DNA of 64,000 bases, taken from NCBI GenBank assembly GCA_948567375.1, contig OX419757.1, forward strand, positions 27,776,001 to 27,840,000, in the 5' to 3' direction. Positions within the stretch are counted from its first letter, which is position 1; every line of letters begins with the position of its first letter. Below are positions 11,069 to 21,699 of this stretch, one piece after another. Position numbers and translations under genes: made by a program. This DNA comes from Lunularia cruciata. Its lineage: Eukaryota; Streptophyta; Marchantiopsida; Lunulariales; Lunulariaceae. The notes below the pieces were generated by a model. It worked only from the letters and a program-made list of their open reading frames with translations. It searched no databases and was not told where the DNA came from.

Positions 11069-12012
11069 TTGGAGCAACTTGAATCTAGATCTACCAATTG
11101 TCTTAGAGCAATCTTAGAGTCCAGATTTCACATAATGTTGAGGAAGGGTGGGGATGATGTGGAGACTACTATGATTGGCATAGGGGCCATGCTCACCAAG
11201 AATTTTGTGGGAGGGTTGAGACCACAAATTAGAAGCAAGGTGAGATATGAAACCTTCTTCCAAGGTTGAAGCTATCAAGATTGCAATTCGTATGGAGGAG
11301 AGTTTGGAAGGGGATGAGTGTGATTTGGTGGTCAAGGAGATTGTGCATCCTCCTCACGGTTACAAGTATGGTGGAACTTCTGATACTTTGGTGGAAAAAG
11401 TTGCACCACAAGTAGTAGTTGCTCCAATTCTTGCATCTCCACCAAAGGATCCACTTCAAACCAATCACATAACAACTTGCGGATCTCAAGATCAATGTGG
11501 TGCAACTATGGGAGAAGAGAGAGGTGGATCATAATTTTGGGAGAAGGCATAGGAGTTATGGAAGTTATCCATATAGAGGAGGCCAACCAACCAACAATTT
11601 CAATGAGAGAAATTTTTTTGGTTGTGGAAGAAGAGGTCACATCCAAAGGAATTGCCCAAATTCCACTTACCATGGAAGAAGGGGTTATGAGAAAGCAAAT
11701 AGAGAGAAAGAAGGAGGTAGTGAAATGCAACTGGCTCCTTATCCAAACAAAGGTAAGGGGATAACATCCATAGATGTGGTTGAGAGAAAGTATGAGAAGG
11801 GAGAGTGCTCAAACTCCAAGAGTCTTAATTTGGAGCTTTTGGCACAAGAGAAGGAGAGAGCTCATTTTGCAGAGGATGTTCACTCTTCTCAAGGATTTAC
11901 TCCAAGCAAAGATACTCCTATGTCTACTAAGAGCACTTGTACCTCAACATTATCAACAACAAAGACTCCAAGGAAGAAGTTGGGGATGGAGGATTTCTTG
12001 ATTCCAAAGTAA
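11069..12012 (+). pseudogene. TAT-A gag (amino-terminal half deleted)
   Basis: Three overlapping frames (from 11069, 11247 and 11497) together encode the gag carboxy-terminal half: AMLTKNFVGGLRPQIRSKVR, a Pro-rich linker, then RNFFGCGRRGHIQRNC. That last motif is a CCHC knuckle whose first Cys is Phe here and Cys in TAT-C. Compared with TAT-B, about 450 bp of gag amino terminus is missing near 11075-11105. The final segment is Ser/Thr-rich (STLSTTKTPRKKLGMEDFL) before a stop at 12010. Gag forms the particle; this copy cannot. Confidence 0.8.
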
Positions 12013-12600
12013 CAATGGAACTACAATGTGTTGGAGGATGTTGGTAGTCACAAGGCTAACATCACAATGGGCTAATTAATTGCTTTGAACCCTACCTTGA
12101 GAAAAGAGCTTCAAGGTGGTTTGAGTTCTACAAGGAGCAAGAAGGCAAAAGCTCGAGTATCAATGGGGGTGGTGGATGCTAAGCCAACACCATGGGAGGC
12201 TTGTGAATATGCCTCCAAGATTAGTGTGAGAGTGAATGGTCACAACATCAAGGATGCATTGGTTGATGGAGGATCAGCCGTGAATGCCATGTTAGAAATG
12301 TTGATGAAGAAGTTGGGTATGATACCCTCAAGACCTTCAACATTTATGGTGAGCATGGCAAACAAGCAAGAAGTTTGACCAGTAGGGATGATGGATAAAG
12401 TGGTAGTTTCAGTAATGGGAGTTCAAAATCTCATGACTTTCCAAGTCTTGAAGGATTCAAGCTATGACTTACTTCTTGGAAGGCCATGGTTGCGAGCAGC
12501 ACACACAATTGATAGATGGCGTAAAGGATACTTGAGGATTGGGCCATCAAACCATAGAGTCACAGTTTGTGTGACTAACACCACCAACACTTCACATTCA
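12013..12600 (+). pseudogene. TAT-A aspartic protease region
   Basis: After a stop, the frame continues with VRVNGHNIKDALVDGGSAVN, which has the LVDGGS active-site form (DGG rather than DSG/DTG), then YDLLLGRPWLR, the second half of a retropepsin. A stop interrupts at about 12376. The protease would mature Gag-Pol. DGGS plus LGRPWL is the wording usual in the Tat/Athila side of plant Ty3/gypsy, which supports the family assignment together with the missing chromodomain. Confidence 0.8.
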
Positions 12601-13296
12601 GATACATCATCTTCTGATTATTGGAAATTAGATTTTGAAGAAGGAGCTTCAGGTGTGGACACAAGCATAGAAGAGGAGACTTCTAAAGAGGAGGATGAAT
12701 CTAAATCGGATTCAGATGTGTATCCTTTGTGTGCTATGGATTTTACACCTAAGCAAGAGGTTTTGAAGGACCCATATAAATCACCATTGACACTTGAGGA
12801 GGTAGAGAGAAGGTTAGCTACCCTCAAGTATGGTCCAAATGTTACCAAGGAGGAGAAGGTGAGATTTGAGGAGATTTTCCACAAGTTCATCCATGTGTTT
12901 GCTTTTAGTTACAAGGATTTGAAGGAAGTCATTGTGGAGAAAAAGAATGGCAAGCTTTGGGTATGTGTGGATTACAAGAAGCTCAATGCTGTTACCAAGA
13001 AGGACTACTACCCATTGCCATTCATTGATGAGATCTTGGAGGAGGTTGTAGGTCATGAGAGGTTCAATTTTGGAGATGGTTATAGTGGATATAACCAAAT
13101 CAAGATTGGACAAGAGCATCAACAACTCATCACTTTCACCACACCTTGGGGAACTAACGCTTTCAAGGTCATGCATTTTGGGCTTTGGAATTATCCTACC
13201 ACATTCCAATGGTTCATGAACAAGGTATTTGAAACTTTCATTGGGAAATTTGTGAGAGACTTCATCGATGACTTTTGTGTCTATGGGAGAAAGTAG
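12600..13296 (+). pseudogene. TAT-A reverse transcriptase
   Basis: The frame gives KKNGKLWVCVDYKKLNAVTK, then GDGYSGYNQIKIG, then FGLWNYPTTFQWFMNKVF, then RDFIDDFCVYG. These are RT palm motifs with an F-I-D-D catalytic box. The block between DLKEV and KKNGKLW, present in TAT-B and TAT-C, is deleted. Ahead of RT lies an acidic Ser-rich spacer (12600-12720). The frame stops at 13294, just after the catalytic box. Confidence 0.87.
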
Positions 13297-14030
13297 GAGC
13301 ACTTTGAGCACCTAATCAAGGTCTTGCAATGCTTGGATGAGGCAAATACATCACTCAACCCATGGAAGTGCATTTTTGGATGTAAATAAGGTCTACTTTT
13401 GGGGCACATCATCTCCAAGGATGGAATAGCAGTTGATCCTGAGAAGGTGAGGAAAATCTCAAACCTTCCATTCCCTTCAAGATTGACAAAGTTACGCCAA
13501 TTCTTGGGGATGGTTGAGTACTATAGGAGGTTCATCTTCTCATTTTCCAACAAGGCTTATGCATTGATCATCTACATGAAGAAGGGTGTAGATTACATGG
13601 TGATTTTGGAGGACAAGGAGGCTCTCAAAGCTTTTGAGGAGCTCAAGCAATCCCTTGTTGTAGCTTCAATTCTTGCTAAACCTGGTTGGAGTAAGCCTTT
13701 CATCCTCTATAGTGATGCTTCTAATGAAGCTATAGGATGCACTCTTAGTCAATTAGACCAAGATGGGCATGATCATCCAATAGCTTATGCTAGTAGGAAG
13801 ATGGTTTGAATAGGAAAGAACTACTCTATCACGGAGAGAGAAGCATTGGCAATGATCTTTGGTCTCAAGAAGTTTAGACACTACTTGATTGGAGGAAAAG
13901 CCACCATTGTCACGGATCACAAGGCTTTGAAGTACATCTTCAACAAGCCTTTTGTTTAAGAGAGACTAGCAAGGTGGATGATACTCTTGTTTGAGTATGA
14001 CTACAACATTGAGGATAGGGTAGGAAAGAA
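13297..14030 (+). pseudogene. TAT-A RT thumb and RNase H
   Basis: Pieces separated by stops: GHIISKDGIAVDPEKVRKI and FLGMVEYYRRFIFSF (the connection after RT), then FILYSDASNEAIGCTLSQL with the RNase H DAS motif, then TDHKALKYIFNKP. The order and spacing are those of a single Ty3/gypsy RNase H. I see no second archaeal-type RNase H, which some Tat elements carry. Confidence 0.82.
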
Positions 14031-15411
14031 ACATGCAAATGCTGATTTGTTATCTAGAGCCTATGATCATGATGGAGATGAGCCAGTGGATGATTCCTTC
14101 CCGGATGAGGAGCTCATGACAATCTCAGTCACTCAAGAGGTTCCAATGGAGTACAAGGAGATTGTGGATTTTGTGACAAGAGGTAACTATCCAGAAGGAT
14201 GCATGCTAGGGAGAGGAAGGCCCTTGCAGCAAGATCTAGACCTTACACAATGGTGGAGGATATTCTTTTTCACCAAGGAGCAGATGGTCTACTCTGAAGA
14301 GCAATGGGTAAGGAAGAGTCTATCCTACTTATAAAGGAGTTTTGTGAAGGTTTAGTGTGTGGAGGACAATTTGTAGGAAAGGTGATTGCTTTCAAGATTC
14401 TAGATGCAGGTTATCATTGGAGAGGGATTTTCAAGGATTGTCTTGATTATTACAAAACTTGTCATGTTTGTCAAGCTTTTGCTATAAAGTCTACATCCAC
14501 TCCACCACTTAGATTAATTCCATTGCTAGGACCTTTTGAGAAGTGGGGAATTGATTTTGCAAGTCCTCTCAACAGAACCCCAAGGAACAATCGGTACATT
14601 GTGGTAGTTACTGATTATCTTACCAGGTGGGTTGAGGCTAGACCATTGAGGGACAAGAATGAAGATGAAGTTGGTAGATTTCTTTATGAATGCATTATCA
14701 CTAGATTTGGATGTACTTTGGAGTTGGTTTCTAAAAGGGGAGGAGAGTTTACAAGAAGCATTACTATAGCCATGCTGTAACATTTCTCTTTCACACATAG
14801 AATAACTTCATAAGCCAAATTCCAATGGCTTGGCAGAGAGAACAAATCAGACCTTGTGCATGATGTTGGCCAAAGATGCAGAAATGGAGGAGGCTAAACA
14901 TCATTGGGACAAGAGGATTCATGCAGTTTTGTGGGAGTATAGGACAACCATGAAGACTTCCACCGGATATTCTCCATTTCAATTGGTATATGGTATTGAG
15001 TCTACCCTACCTATTCACTTTGATCTTCCTACCTTCCAAAGCATTCATAGGAGATTGAAGAAAGCACAAGGAGGTGATGCAAAGAAGTCAAGGAAGGAAC
15101 AACTCATGGAGTTGGAAGAGGCAAGAGCAATTGCTATGGTTCAAGTTGAGCAAGCCCAAAGGAAACAAAAGGAGAGCTAGGACAAGAGGCAAGGAAAGAA
15201 GAAGGTAGAGCCTTTCAAAGAAGGTGATTGGGTAATGTTGTTTGATTCTATTCAATTCAAGAGAGTGCAAAAGAAGTTTTTGCCTAAGTACTTTGGACCT
15301 TTCATAGTGGAGAAGGTGTGGGGCAATTACACCTATGATCTCAAGGAGTTGGGAGGAAGACACTTTGATAGGATTAACCATGATAAGTTGAAGATATATC
15401 ATAGAAGGTAG
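14030..15411 (+). pseudogene. TAT-A integrase
   Basis: The zinc-binding end appears as YYKTCHVCQAFA. The core follows as PFEKWGIDFASPLNRTPRNN, with the first catalytic Asp, then ELVSKRGGEFTRS. The second Asp of the usual D-R-G-x-x-F is Lys here. The Glu is kept in NSNGLAERTNQ. The C-terminus reads KKFLPKYFGPFIVEKVWG and ends near 15411 without a chromodomain. Frameshifts occur near 14335 and 14780-14830. The lost Asp alone would inactivate strand transfer. Confidence 0.85.
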
Positions 15412-15439
15412 AGAGACGTTCACTTTGAGGACAAGTGAA

Positions 15440-15458
15440 AACTTAGTATGGGGATAAA
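15440..15458 (+). promoter_or_regulatory. TAT-A polypurine tract
   Basis: The purine-rich ATGGGGATAAA immediately precedes the 3' LTR. TAT-C has GGGGGTAAA at the same place (minus strand, 28261-28272). It would prime plus-strand DNA synthesis. Confidence 0.65.
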
Positions 15459-16149
15459 TGTTACACCCATTTGTGCATGTGTGTGGTATTGTGATATTTA
15501 GCTTGGTATTACAAGTACTTGAGAGCTATTATTTATATAGAGATAAAGGATGGTTCTACATTAGTCATGATTAACTAAAGTTAATCAAAGCTAAGATAGA
15601 GGGGACCTTACTTTAGAGGAAGTGGAAAAGATGAGCACCACTATTTTGGATTCTAGTGTGTTGACTTGGTATTATTCCTAGGTGTTTGGCTTTGAGGAAA
15701 AAGTTGAGAACTCTTGGGCCTGCAAGCCTTTTTGTTTTGGATTCTTCTATAGTCCAAGGATAGCCCATGTGAAGGAATCCATGACTTAGTGGTTAGGTCA
15801 AGATAAGATCACATGCTAGTGGAATATGCCCATGTGAATGGATATTCCTTTCTACTTTTTTGACTTTACTTGACTTTTAGTCTAGTAACTTGAGTTACTA
15901 CGATAATTAGTAATTTTGGTAAGTTACTATTTCATAAGTATAGAACAAGGGGTGAGGAGGTACTCATCATCTTTTCATTTGCAACTATCTCTCTCTCATT
16001 GAGTTCTCTAGTGAGCAATGTCTTGAGTCTTGGAGTGTTAGCCTTGGAAGAGTATGATGGAGTTGGGGTTCCTTGCCTTCTTAGTCCATGGTGCGCTACC
16101 ATAATAGTCATCAAAGGTTGATCTTGACTGAGAGACAGGCTGGCTCACA
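15459..16149 (+). repeat. TAT-A 3' LTR
   Basis: Runs from TGTTACACCCATTTGTGC to GGCTGGCTCACA. It matches the 5' LTR with scattered changes; the TATA box of the 5' LTR is altered here to AAGTATAGAAC. It is followed by ACTCT and then by CHR-1 integrase sequence. Confidence 0.88.
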
Positions 16150-17000
16150 ACTCTATTTGTCCATCTTTTTGTGAGTGGTAAGCTGTGGACATGGCCAACT
16201 TGGTTTTGAAGAAACCAAAGATTGTTTGCCAAAACAAACTAGTGAATTGAGTGCCTCTATTGGTGATGATTACTCAAGACAAGCCATGGTGAGAGAAGAC
16301 TACATCTTTGTATAAGTGAGCTAGTTGTGGAGTGGTCATATCCTTGGTGGTAGGGTGTACATGAATCATTTTGCTAAGTCAATCCAAAAAGACCACGATG
16401 GAGCTAAACCCTGAGGTGGTCTTGGGTTATTCACAAACGAGATCCATACTCACCTGTTCCCAATGTTAGGTAGGTGTGGAGAGAGCTTGAAGGAGCCTTG
16501 CAAGAGCTTGATTAGAAGCTTTGTTTTGTTGACAAAGTAGGCAGCTTTGCATGTAGTCCATCACGTTGTTGCTCATCTTGGGCCAATAGTAATGGCGCTG
16601 GACTGCATCCAAGGTCTTGTCCACTCCGACATGACCTGCAATGGCTGAATCATGACATTCCACTAGAATGGTGATGCTTAATTCTAAGACTTTGGGATCC
16701 ATAATCTGCCATCACAAAATGTGAGTCCTTGGGTGTTGGTGACACCTTTGGATGATTGTGCTTCTACAATCTGTAGATCAGTTTTTGTAGCAGCCAAAAT
16801 CTCTGGCCAAAATTCAAAGTTAATCTTAACCTCTACCACCAAGTTGTTTACTATTGGCACGCGGGTGAATGCATCTGCAAGTTGCTTCATACCTTCCACG
16901 TAGGTGATTGTCATGTTGAAACATTGTCGCCACTCTGCCCACCAAATCTGGTGACAAGATAGATCCTTCTCTGTCTCGAGGTAGACTAGAGGTTTATGGT
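16150..17000 (-). pseudogene. CHR-1 integrase core, zinc region and RNase H end
   Basis: This is the third CHR-1 block on the minus strand, between TAT-A and TAT-B. The frame 17013-16684 begins at DHKPLVYLETEKDLS (RNase H) and continues through the connection. The frame 16702-16466 carries the HHCC zinc region, with HDSAIAGHVGVDKT, RHYYWPKMSNNVMDY, and SCLLCQQNKASNQ. The integrase core to 16150 is frameshifted. It joins 8954 across TAT-A and 24389 across TAT-B. Confidence 0.85.
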
Positions 17001-17315
17001 CGTTAACACTCACTTCTGCATGTGTGTGGTATTGTGATATTTAGCTTGGTATTACAAGTGATTGAGAAATATTTTTTATATAGAGATAAAGGATGGTTCT
17101 ACATTAGTCATGATTAGCTAAAGTTATTCATAGCTAAGATAGAGGGGACCTTAATTAGAGAAGGTGGAAAAGATGAGCACCATTATTTTAGATTCTAGTG
17201 TGTTGACTTGGTATTATTCCTTGGTATTTGGCTTTGAGGAAAGAGTTGAGAACTCTTGGGCCCGCAAGCTTTTTTGTTTTGAATTCTTCTATAGTGAGAG
17301 ACAAGCCGGCTCACA
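17001..17315 (+). repeat. TAT-B 5' LTR with internal deletion
   Basis: The first about 290 bp match the start of other TAT LTRs (degraded CGTTAACACTCACTTCTGC start). At TTCTTCTATAG the sequence jumps directly to TGAGAGACAAGCCGGCTCACA, the LTR end. About 375 bp is missing relative to the 3' LTR, including the TATA box region. Confidence 0.85.
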
Positions 17316-17340
17316 TTTTTGGTTCCATTGCCGGGACCTC
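17316..17340 (+). promoter_or_regulatory. TAT-B primer-binding site
   Basis: TTTTTGGTTCCATTGCCGGG directly after the LTR. It is the best of the three TAT copies for comparison with a tRNA-Asp-type primer site, but it still has several mismatches to the complement of the tRNA-Asp 3' end. Confidence 0.6.
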
Positions 17341-17358
17341 TCTAGAAGGCAAGATAAT

Positions 17359-17583
17359 GTTCCACGTACAATTTTATATTAGATAGAAGGAGGCTATGAG
17401 AGCTCACTTGGAGAGAACTTTAGGAGAAGAGAGTGATGAATTTATGTTAGAGAATTTGGACCCATTTTTCTACCCTGTAGTTCATTATGATGTCTTTGAG
17501 GTGATTTTGTACATCTTGTACACTTTAGAGGATTTGGAGAGATTGTGTGAGGTGGATTGCAGATTTTGGGGATTAAGATGATT
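17359..17583 (+). pseudogene. TAT-B leader ORF, F-box-like
   Basis: Same 74-codon ORF as at 9687, with one in-frame stop at codon 10 (TAG in place of a Gln codon). From Met14 it is open to the end. It reads FFYPVVHYDVFEVILYIL, then LEDLERLCEVDCRFWGLR, which keeps the Trp expected at the end of an F-box. Start, length and stop position match the other copies. Confidence 0.5.
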
Positions 17584-18172
17584 TTGGGCAAAATCTCAAG
17601 TTTGGGATTTGAACTTGAAATTTCTACATATGATAGCTTGGGTTATTCTTCAATTAGCACACTTGAAATTATTGTGAGAGATTTTATGTGCATTGGGCTA
17701 GAACTTTTGAAAGTTGATAGGGTAAATTGCTCCCGCAACTGCATGCTCTCTAGAAAATCGTATAGAGTCGGCCATTTCTTCAATTTTTAGAGGATTTTAA
17801 TGAAACTTTCCAAGAAAATTCAGTGCATTGTATCCTACATGTTGACACAAATATTAGACATAGATTATTCTTGAGCAGAGAGTTTTAAGCTTTTAAAGTG
17901 AAGGGGGTGGTTTTCAAGCCAAATCTGAATTATGTGTGCTAAATAGAAAAGTGCCTAGGCCAAATGGCTTGATGAAAAGATCTGAAATTTTGCAGGGAAG
18001 GATGTCCTAGAGTTGTGATCAAGTGTGAAAAATGTCAGGGGACTGTGACATAACAATTGCAAGATTTGACTGACATTGTGAGGAAGGGTCAATTTTATAG
18101 AGTTTAGATTTCATGCATGAGGAGTGTGAGAGCAACAAAGCATGTTTGAGTGTTTAGACTCATCTCAGGAAC
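17584..18172 (+). other. TAT-B leader between upstream ORFs
   Basis: Homologous to 9912-10505. It contains no open frame longer than about 75 codons and no recognisable domain. Confidence 0.4.
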
Positions 18173-18676
18173 ATGGAGGGTCACCAAGAGTGGAAATTGA
18201 GGTTATGTAGGGTTCCCCAAGAGTTTGAGGTGATTGTAGGGGTGGATTTGAGGAGAAGAGAGTTTAGAATAGAATTTGAAGAGAGTGTTGAGAGGATCCA
18301 AAAACCTACACCACTTGGAGGAAATACTGAGTCTAAGTGCTTTTTATGTAGAGAGAAGAGACATAAGGCAAGTTTATGTCCATTGACTTTTGAGAGCAAG
18401 AGATTGAGAGAAAGGAGAGGCTTACTTGACTTGGGTTTCCATGTTGGACCTTCTTCACCAAGATTGGGAGGGAGAAGATCTAAGACCAAGGAGTTGTGTG
18501 AGGTTTGTGGAATGGAAGGACTTCCAAAAGGACATGAGTGTATTGGAGTAAAGTCACTTTTGGAGACTTTGGTGAAGGATCTTGGAGAGAGTCTTAGTAC
18601 AACTACAAAAATACTACCATCTTCATCAGCTAGTTATGAGATTAGTGATGGAGATAATCTTTCAACTTATGGATAA
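18173..18676 (+). CDS. TAT-B ORF1: intact zinc-knuckle ORF upstream of gag
   Basis: 167 codons open from ATG to stop. Residues 1-45 include MEGHQEWKLRLCRVPQEFEV and a charged VDLRRREFRIEFEESVERI. At about 60-75 is CFLCREKRHKASLC, a CCHC knuckle. At about 110-125 is CEVCGMEGLPKGHEC, a second Cys/His group. Between them is a basic GRRSKTKE stretch. The carboxy terminus is Ser/Thr-rich. Gag begins about 205 bp downstream with its own knuckle, so this is a separate protein or a fused leader. Ogre/Tat elements are known to carry an extra ORF before gag; whether this is homologous needs a profile search. No function is known to me. Confidence 0.7.
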   Translation: MEGHQEWKLRLCRVPQEFEVIVGVDLRRREFRIEFEESVERIQKPTPLGGNTESKCFLCREKRHKASLCPLTFESKRLRERRGLLDLGFHVGPSSPRLGGRRSKTKELCEVCGMEGLPKGHECIGVKSLLETLVKDLGESLSTTTKILPSSSASYEISDGDNLSTYG

Positions 18677-18881
18677 ACTATCCATGAGAGTTAGATTAAT
18701 ATGCACTCTAGGATTTGATATTGCAATAGAAATCTTGGAGTAACTTGAACCTTTCGTGTTCCCTAGGGTGGATTATTCTCAAATGGTTTTAGTCATGTAT
18801 ATACTCTATTAGTTATAAAGTGAGAGAGAGAAAAGAAAAGAAAAAAGTTTTGAGAGAAAAGAAAGATAGTGAGGGGTTGAG
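18677..18881 (+). other. TAT-B spacer between ORF1 and gag
   Basis: Short non-coding spacer, purine-rich towards its end (18825-18880, AAAGAAAAGAAAAAAG) just before the gag ATG. Mirrored in TAT-C at 38680-38911. Confidence 0.5.
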
Positions 18882-20330
18882 ATGGGGAAACTTCCGGTTT
18901 TCTTTGGCAAGGATGGAGAAGATGTGGAGGCCTTTGTGAGAGACTTCAAGAGAGCTTGCATAGGAAACAATGAGAGGAGGAAGAATGAGTGGGTCTCATT
19001 ATCACCAGATTTCTTTGAGGATGCAACACTTACATGGTATGAGTCAAAATACCAAAAGAGAGAGGAGAAATGGGGAAGAAGAGTCTTGGGAGATTTTGAC
19101 TTCAGCACTTATTGAGAACTTTCATCCTGATGAGAGTTATGAGAGATTGATGAGTGAGGTTACCTTTCTCAAACAAGGAGATGGAGAGAAAGTGAGAGTC
19201 TTTGTGGAAAGAGTGGAAAATTTAGAGTCCAAATTTCACATAGTGTTGAGCAAGAGTGGGGATGATGTGGAGCTACTATGATTGGCATAGGAGCCATGCT
19301 CACCAAGAATTTTGTAAGAGGGTTGAGACCAAAAATTAGAAGCAAGGTGAGATATGAGAAACCTTCTTCCAAGGTTGAAGCTATCAAGATTGCAATTTGT
19401 ATGGAGGAGAGTGATTTCGTGGTGAAGGAGATTGTGCATCCTCCTCAAGGTTACAAGTATGGTGGAACTTCTGATACTTTGGTGGCAAGGGTTGCACCAC
19501 AAATAGTAGTTGCTCCAATTCTTGCACCTCCACCAAAGGATCCACTTCAAACCATCACAAAACAACTTGCAGATCTCAAGATCAATGTGGTGCAACTATA
19601 GGAGAAGAGAGAGGTAGATCAGAATGTAGGGAGAGGGCCTAGGAGTTATGGAAACTATCCATATAGAGGAGGCCAACCAACCAACAATTTCAATGAGAGA
19701 AATTTTTTTGGTTGTGGAGGAAGAGGTCACATCCAAAGGAATTGCCCAAATTCCACTTACCATGGAGGAAGGGGTTATGAGGGAGCCAATAGAGTGAAAG
19801 AGAGAGGAAGTGAAACCCAAGTGGCTCCTAATCCAAACAAAGGTAAGGGGATAGCATCCATAGATGTGGTTGAGAGAAAGTACAAGAAGGGAGAGTGCTC
19901 AAACTCCAAGGGTCTTAATTTGGAACTTTTGGCACAAGAGAAGAAGAGAGTTTGCATAGGATGTTCACTCTTCTCAAGGATTTACTCCAAGCAAGGGTAC
20001 TCCTATGTCTACTAGGATCACTCGCACCTTAACACCATCAACAACAAAGACTCCAAGGAAGAAGTTGGGGATAGAGGACTTCTTGATCTCAAAGCAACAA
20101 TGGAATTACAATGTAATGGAGGATGTTGGTAGTCACAAGGCTAAAATTACAATGGGCCAATTGATTGCTTTGAATCCTTCTTTGAGAAAAGAGCTAAGAG
20201 GTAGTTTGAGTTCTACAAGGAGCAAGAGGAAGAAGAAGGGAAAAGCTCTAGTATCAATGGGGGTAGTGGATGCCAAACCAACACCATGGGAGGCTTGTGA
20301 ATATGCCTTCAATATGCAAGATTAATGTGA
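18882..20330 (+). pseudogene. TAT-B gag
   Basis: It starts MGKLPVFFGKDGEDVEAFVR, followed by DFFEDATLTWYESKYQ and, after a frameshift, ENFHPDESYERLMSEV and FLKQGDGEKVRVFVERVE. This is the helical capsid-type gag of plant Ty3/gypsy. It continues with AMLTKNFVRGLRPKIRSKVR, a Pro-rich part and FFGCGGRGHIQRNC (knuckle with the first Cys lost). The carboxy-terminal part is basic and Ser/Thr-rich. At least three frameshifts or stops are seen. Confidence 0.83.
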
Positions 20331-20640
20331 GAGTCAATGGTCACAATATCAAGGATGCATTGGTTGATGGAGGATCAATAGTGAATGCAATGTTAGAAAT
20401 GTTAATGAAGAAGTTGGGTTTGATACCCTCAAGACCTTCAACATTTGTGGTGAGCATGGCAAACATACAACAAGTTCAACCAATAGGCGTGATGGATAAA
20501 GTGGTAGTTTTAGTTATAGGAGTTCAAAATCTCATGACTTTCCAAGTCTTGAAGGATTCAAGCTATGACTTACTTCTTGGAAGGCCATGGTTGAGAGAGG
20601 AACACACAACTGATTGATGGCACAAAGGGTACTTGAGGAT
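20290..20640 (+). pseudogene. TAT-B aspartic protease
   Basis: The frame 20270-20617 includes VNGHNIKDALVDGGSIVNAM (DGG active site), then QNLMTFQVLKDSSYDLLLGR and PWLREEH. It is almost intact through the domain and separated from gag by a frameshift. Confidence 0.82.
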
Positions 20641-21690
20641 TGGGTCATCAAAACCATAGAGTCACAATTTGTGTGACTAACACTACCAACACTTCAAATT
20701 CAAATACACCATCTTTTGATTATTGGGAATCAAAATTTGAAGGAGCTTTAGGTGTGGACACAAGCATGGAGGAGGAGACTTCCATGGAGGAGGATGAATC
20801 TAAATCAGATTCAGATGTGTATCCCTTGTGTGCTATGGGTTTTACACCTAAGCCAAAGGGTTTGAAGGACCCTGATAAATCACCATTGACATTTGAGGAG
20901 GTAGAGAGAAGATTAGCTACCCTCAAGTATGGCCCAAATGTTACCACGGAGGAGAAGGTGAGATTTGAGGAGATTTTCTGCAAGTTCATCCATGTGTTTG
21001 CTTTCAATTACAAGGATTTGAAGGAAGTCACCTTGGAGGAGCACAAGATAGAGGTGGAGTTATATGCAAGACCAATCTGCCAGAAAATAACATTGCATTA
21101 GCCCACCAATATCTTTGGTTGTGAAGGATGAGATTGATAAGCTCAAGGAGGATGGATTTATCTTTGAGGTGGAGAATTCAGAATGGGTGTCTCCAATTCT
21201 CATTGTGAACAAAAAGAATGGCAAGCTTTGGGTATGTGTGGATTACAAGAAGCTCAACGTCATTACCAAGAAGGACTACTACCCATTTCCATTCATTGAT
21301 GAGATCTTGGAGGAGGTTGCAGGTCATGAATGGTATAGTTTTGGAGATGGTTATAGTGGATATAACCAAAGCATCAACAACTCACTACATTCACCACACC
21401 TTGGGGAACTTACGCTTTCTAAGTCATGCCTTTTGGGCTTTGCAATGCTCCAGCCACATTCCAATGGTTCATGAACAAGGTATTTGAACCTTTCATTGGG
21501 AAATTTGTGAGAGAGTTCATTGATGACTTTTGTGTCTATTGGAGCAAGGAGGAGCACTTTGAGCATCTAATCAAGGTCTTGCAATGCTTGGATAAGGCCA
21601 ATGCATCACTCAACCTAGAGAAGTGCATCTTTGGATGTGAAGAAGGTCTACTTTTGGGGCATATCATCTCAAAGGATGGATGAGCAGGTG
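20640..21690 (+). pseudogene. TAT-B linker and reverse transcriptase
   Basis: An acidic linker (20640-21020, with EEETSMEEDESKSDSD) leads to a YKDLKEVTLEEHKIEVE stretch. RT follows as VNKKNGKLWVCVDYKKLNV, then GDGYSGYNQ, then, in another frame, MPFGLCNAPATFQWFMNKVF and REFIDDFCVYWSKEEHFEHL (F-I-D-D box). A short deletion near 21369 shifts the frame. It ends near GLLLGHIISKDG. Confidence 0.86.
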
Positions 21691-21699
21691 ATCTTGAGA

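Larger units (their letters stand above)
8955..16149 (+). mobile_element. TAT-A: complete-length TAT-family gypsy element in CHR-1 integrase
   Basis: Two LTRs (8955-9645 and 15459-16149, both about 691 bp) bound an internal region with primer site, F-box-like ORF, zinc-knuckle ORF, gag, protease, RT, RNase H, integrase and polypurine tract. Flanks are GCTCT at 8950-8954 and ACTCT at 16150-16154, a target duplication with one mismatch. CHR-1 integrase continues on both sides. The two LTRs differ at only a few percent of sites by eye. Gag has lost its amino-terminal half and RT a block before its LWVCVDY motif, and several stops follow, so it is non-autonomous. No chromodomain is present. Confidence 0.9.
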
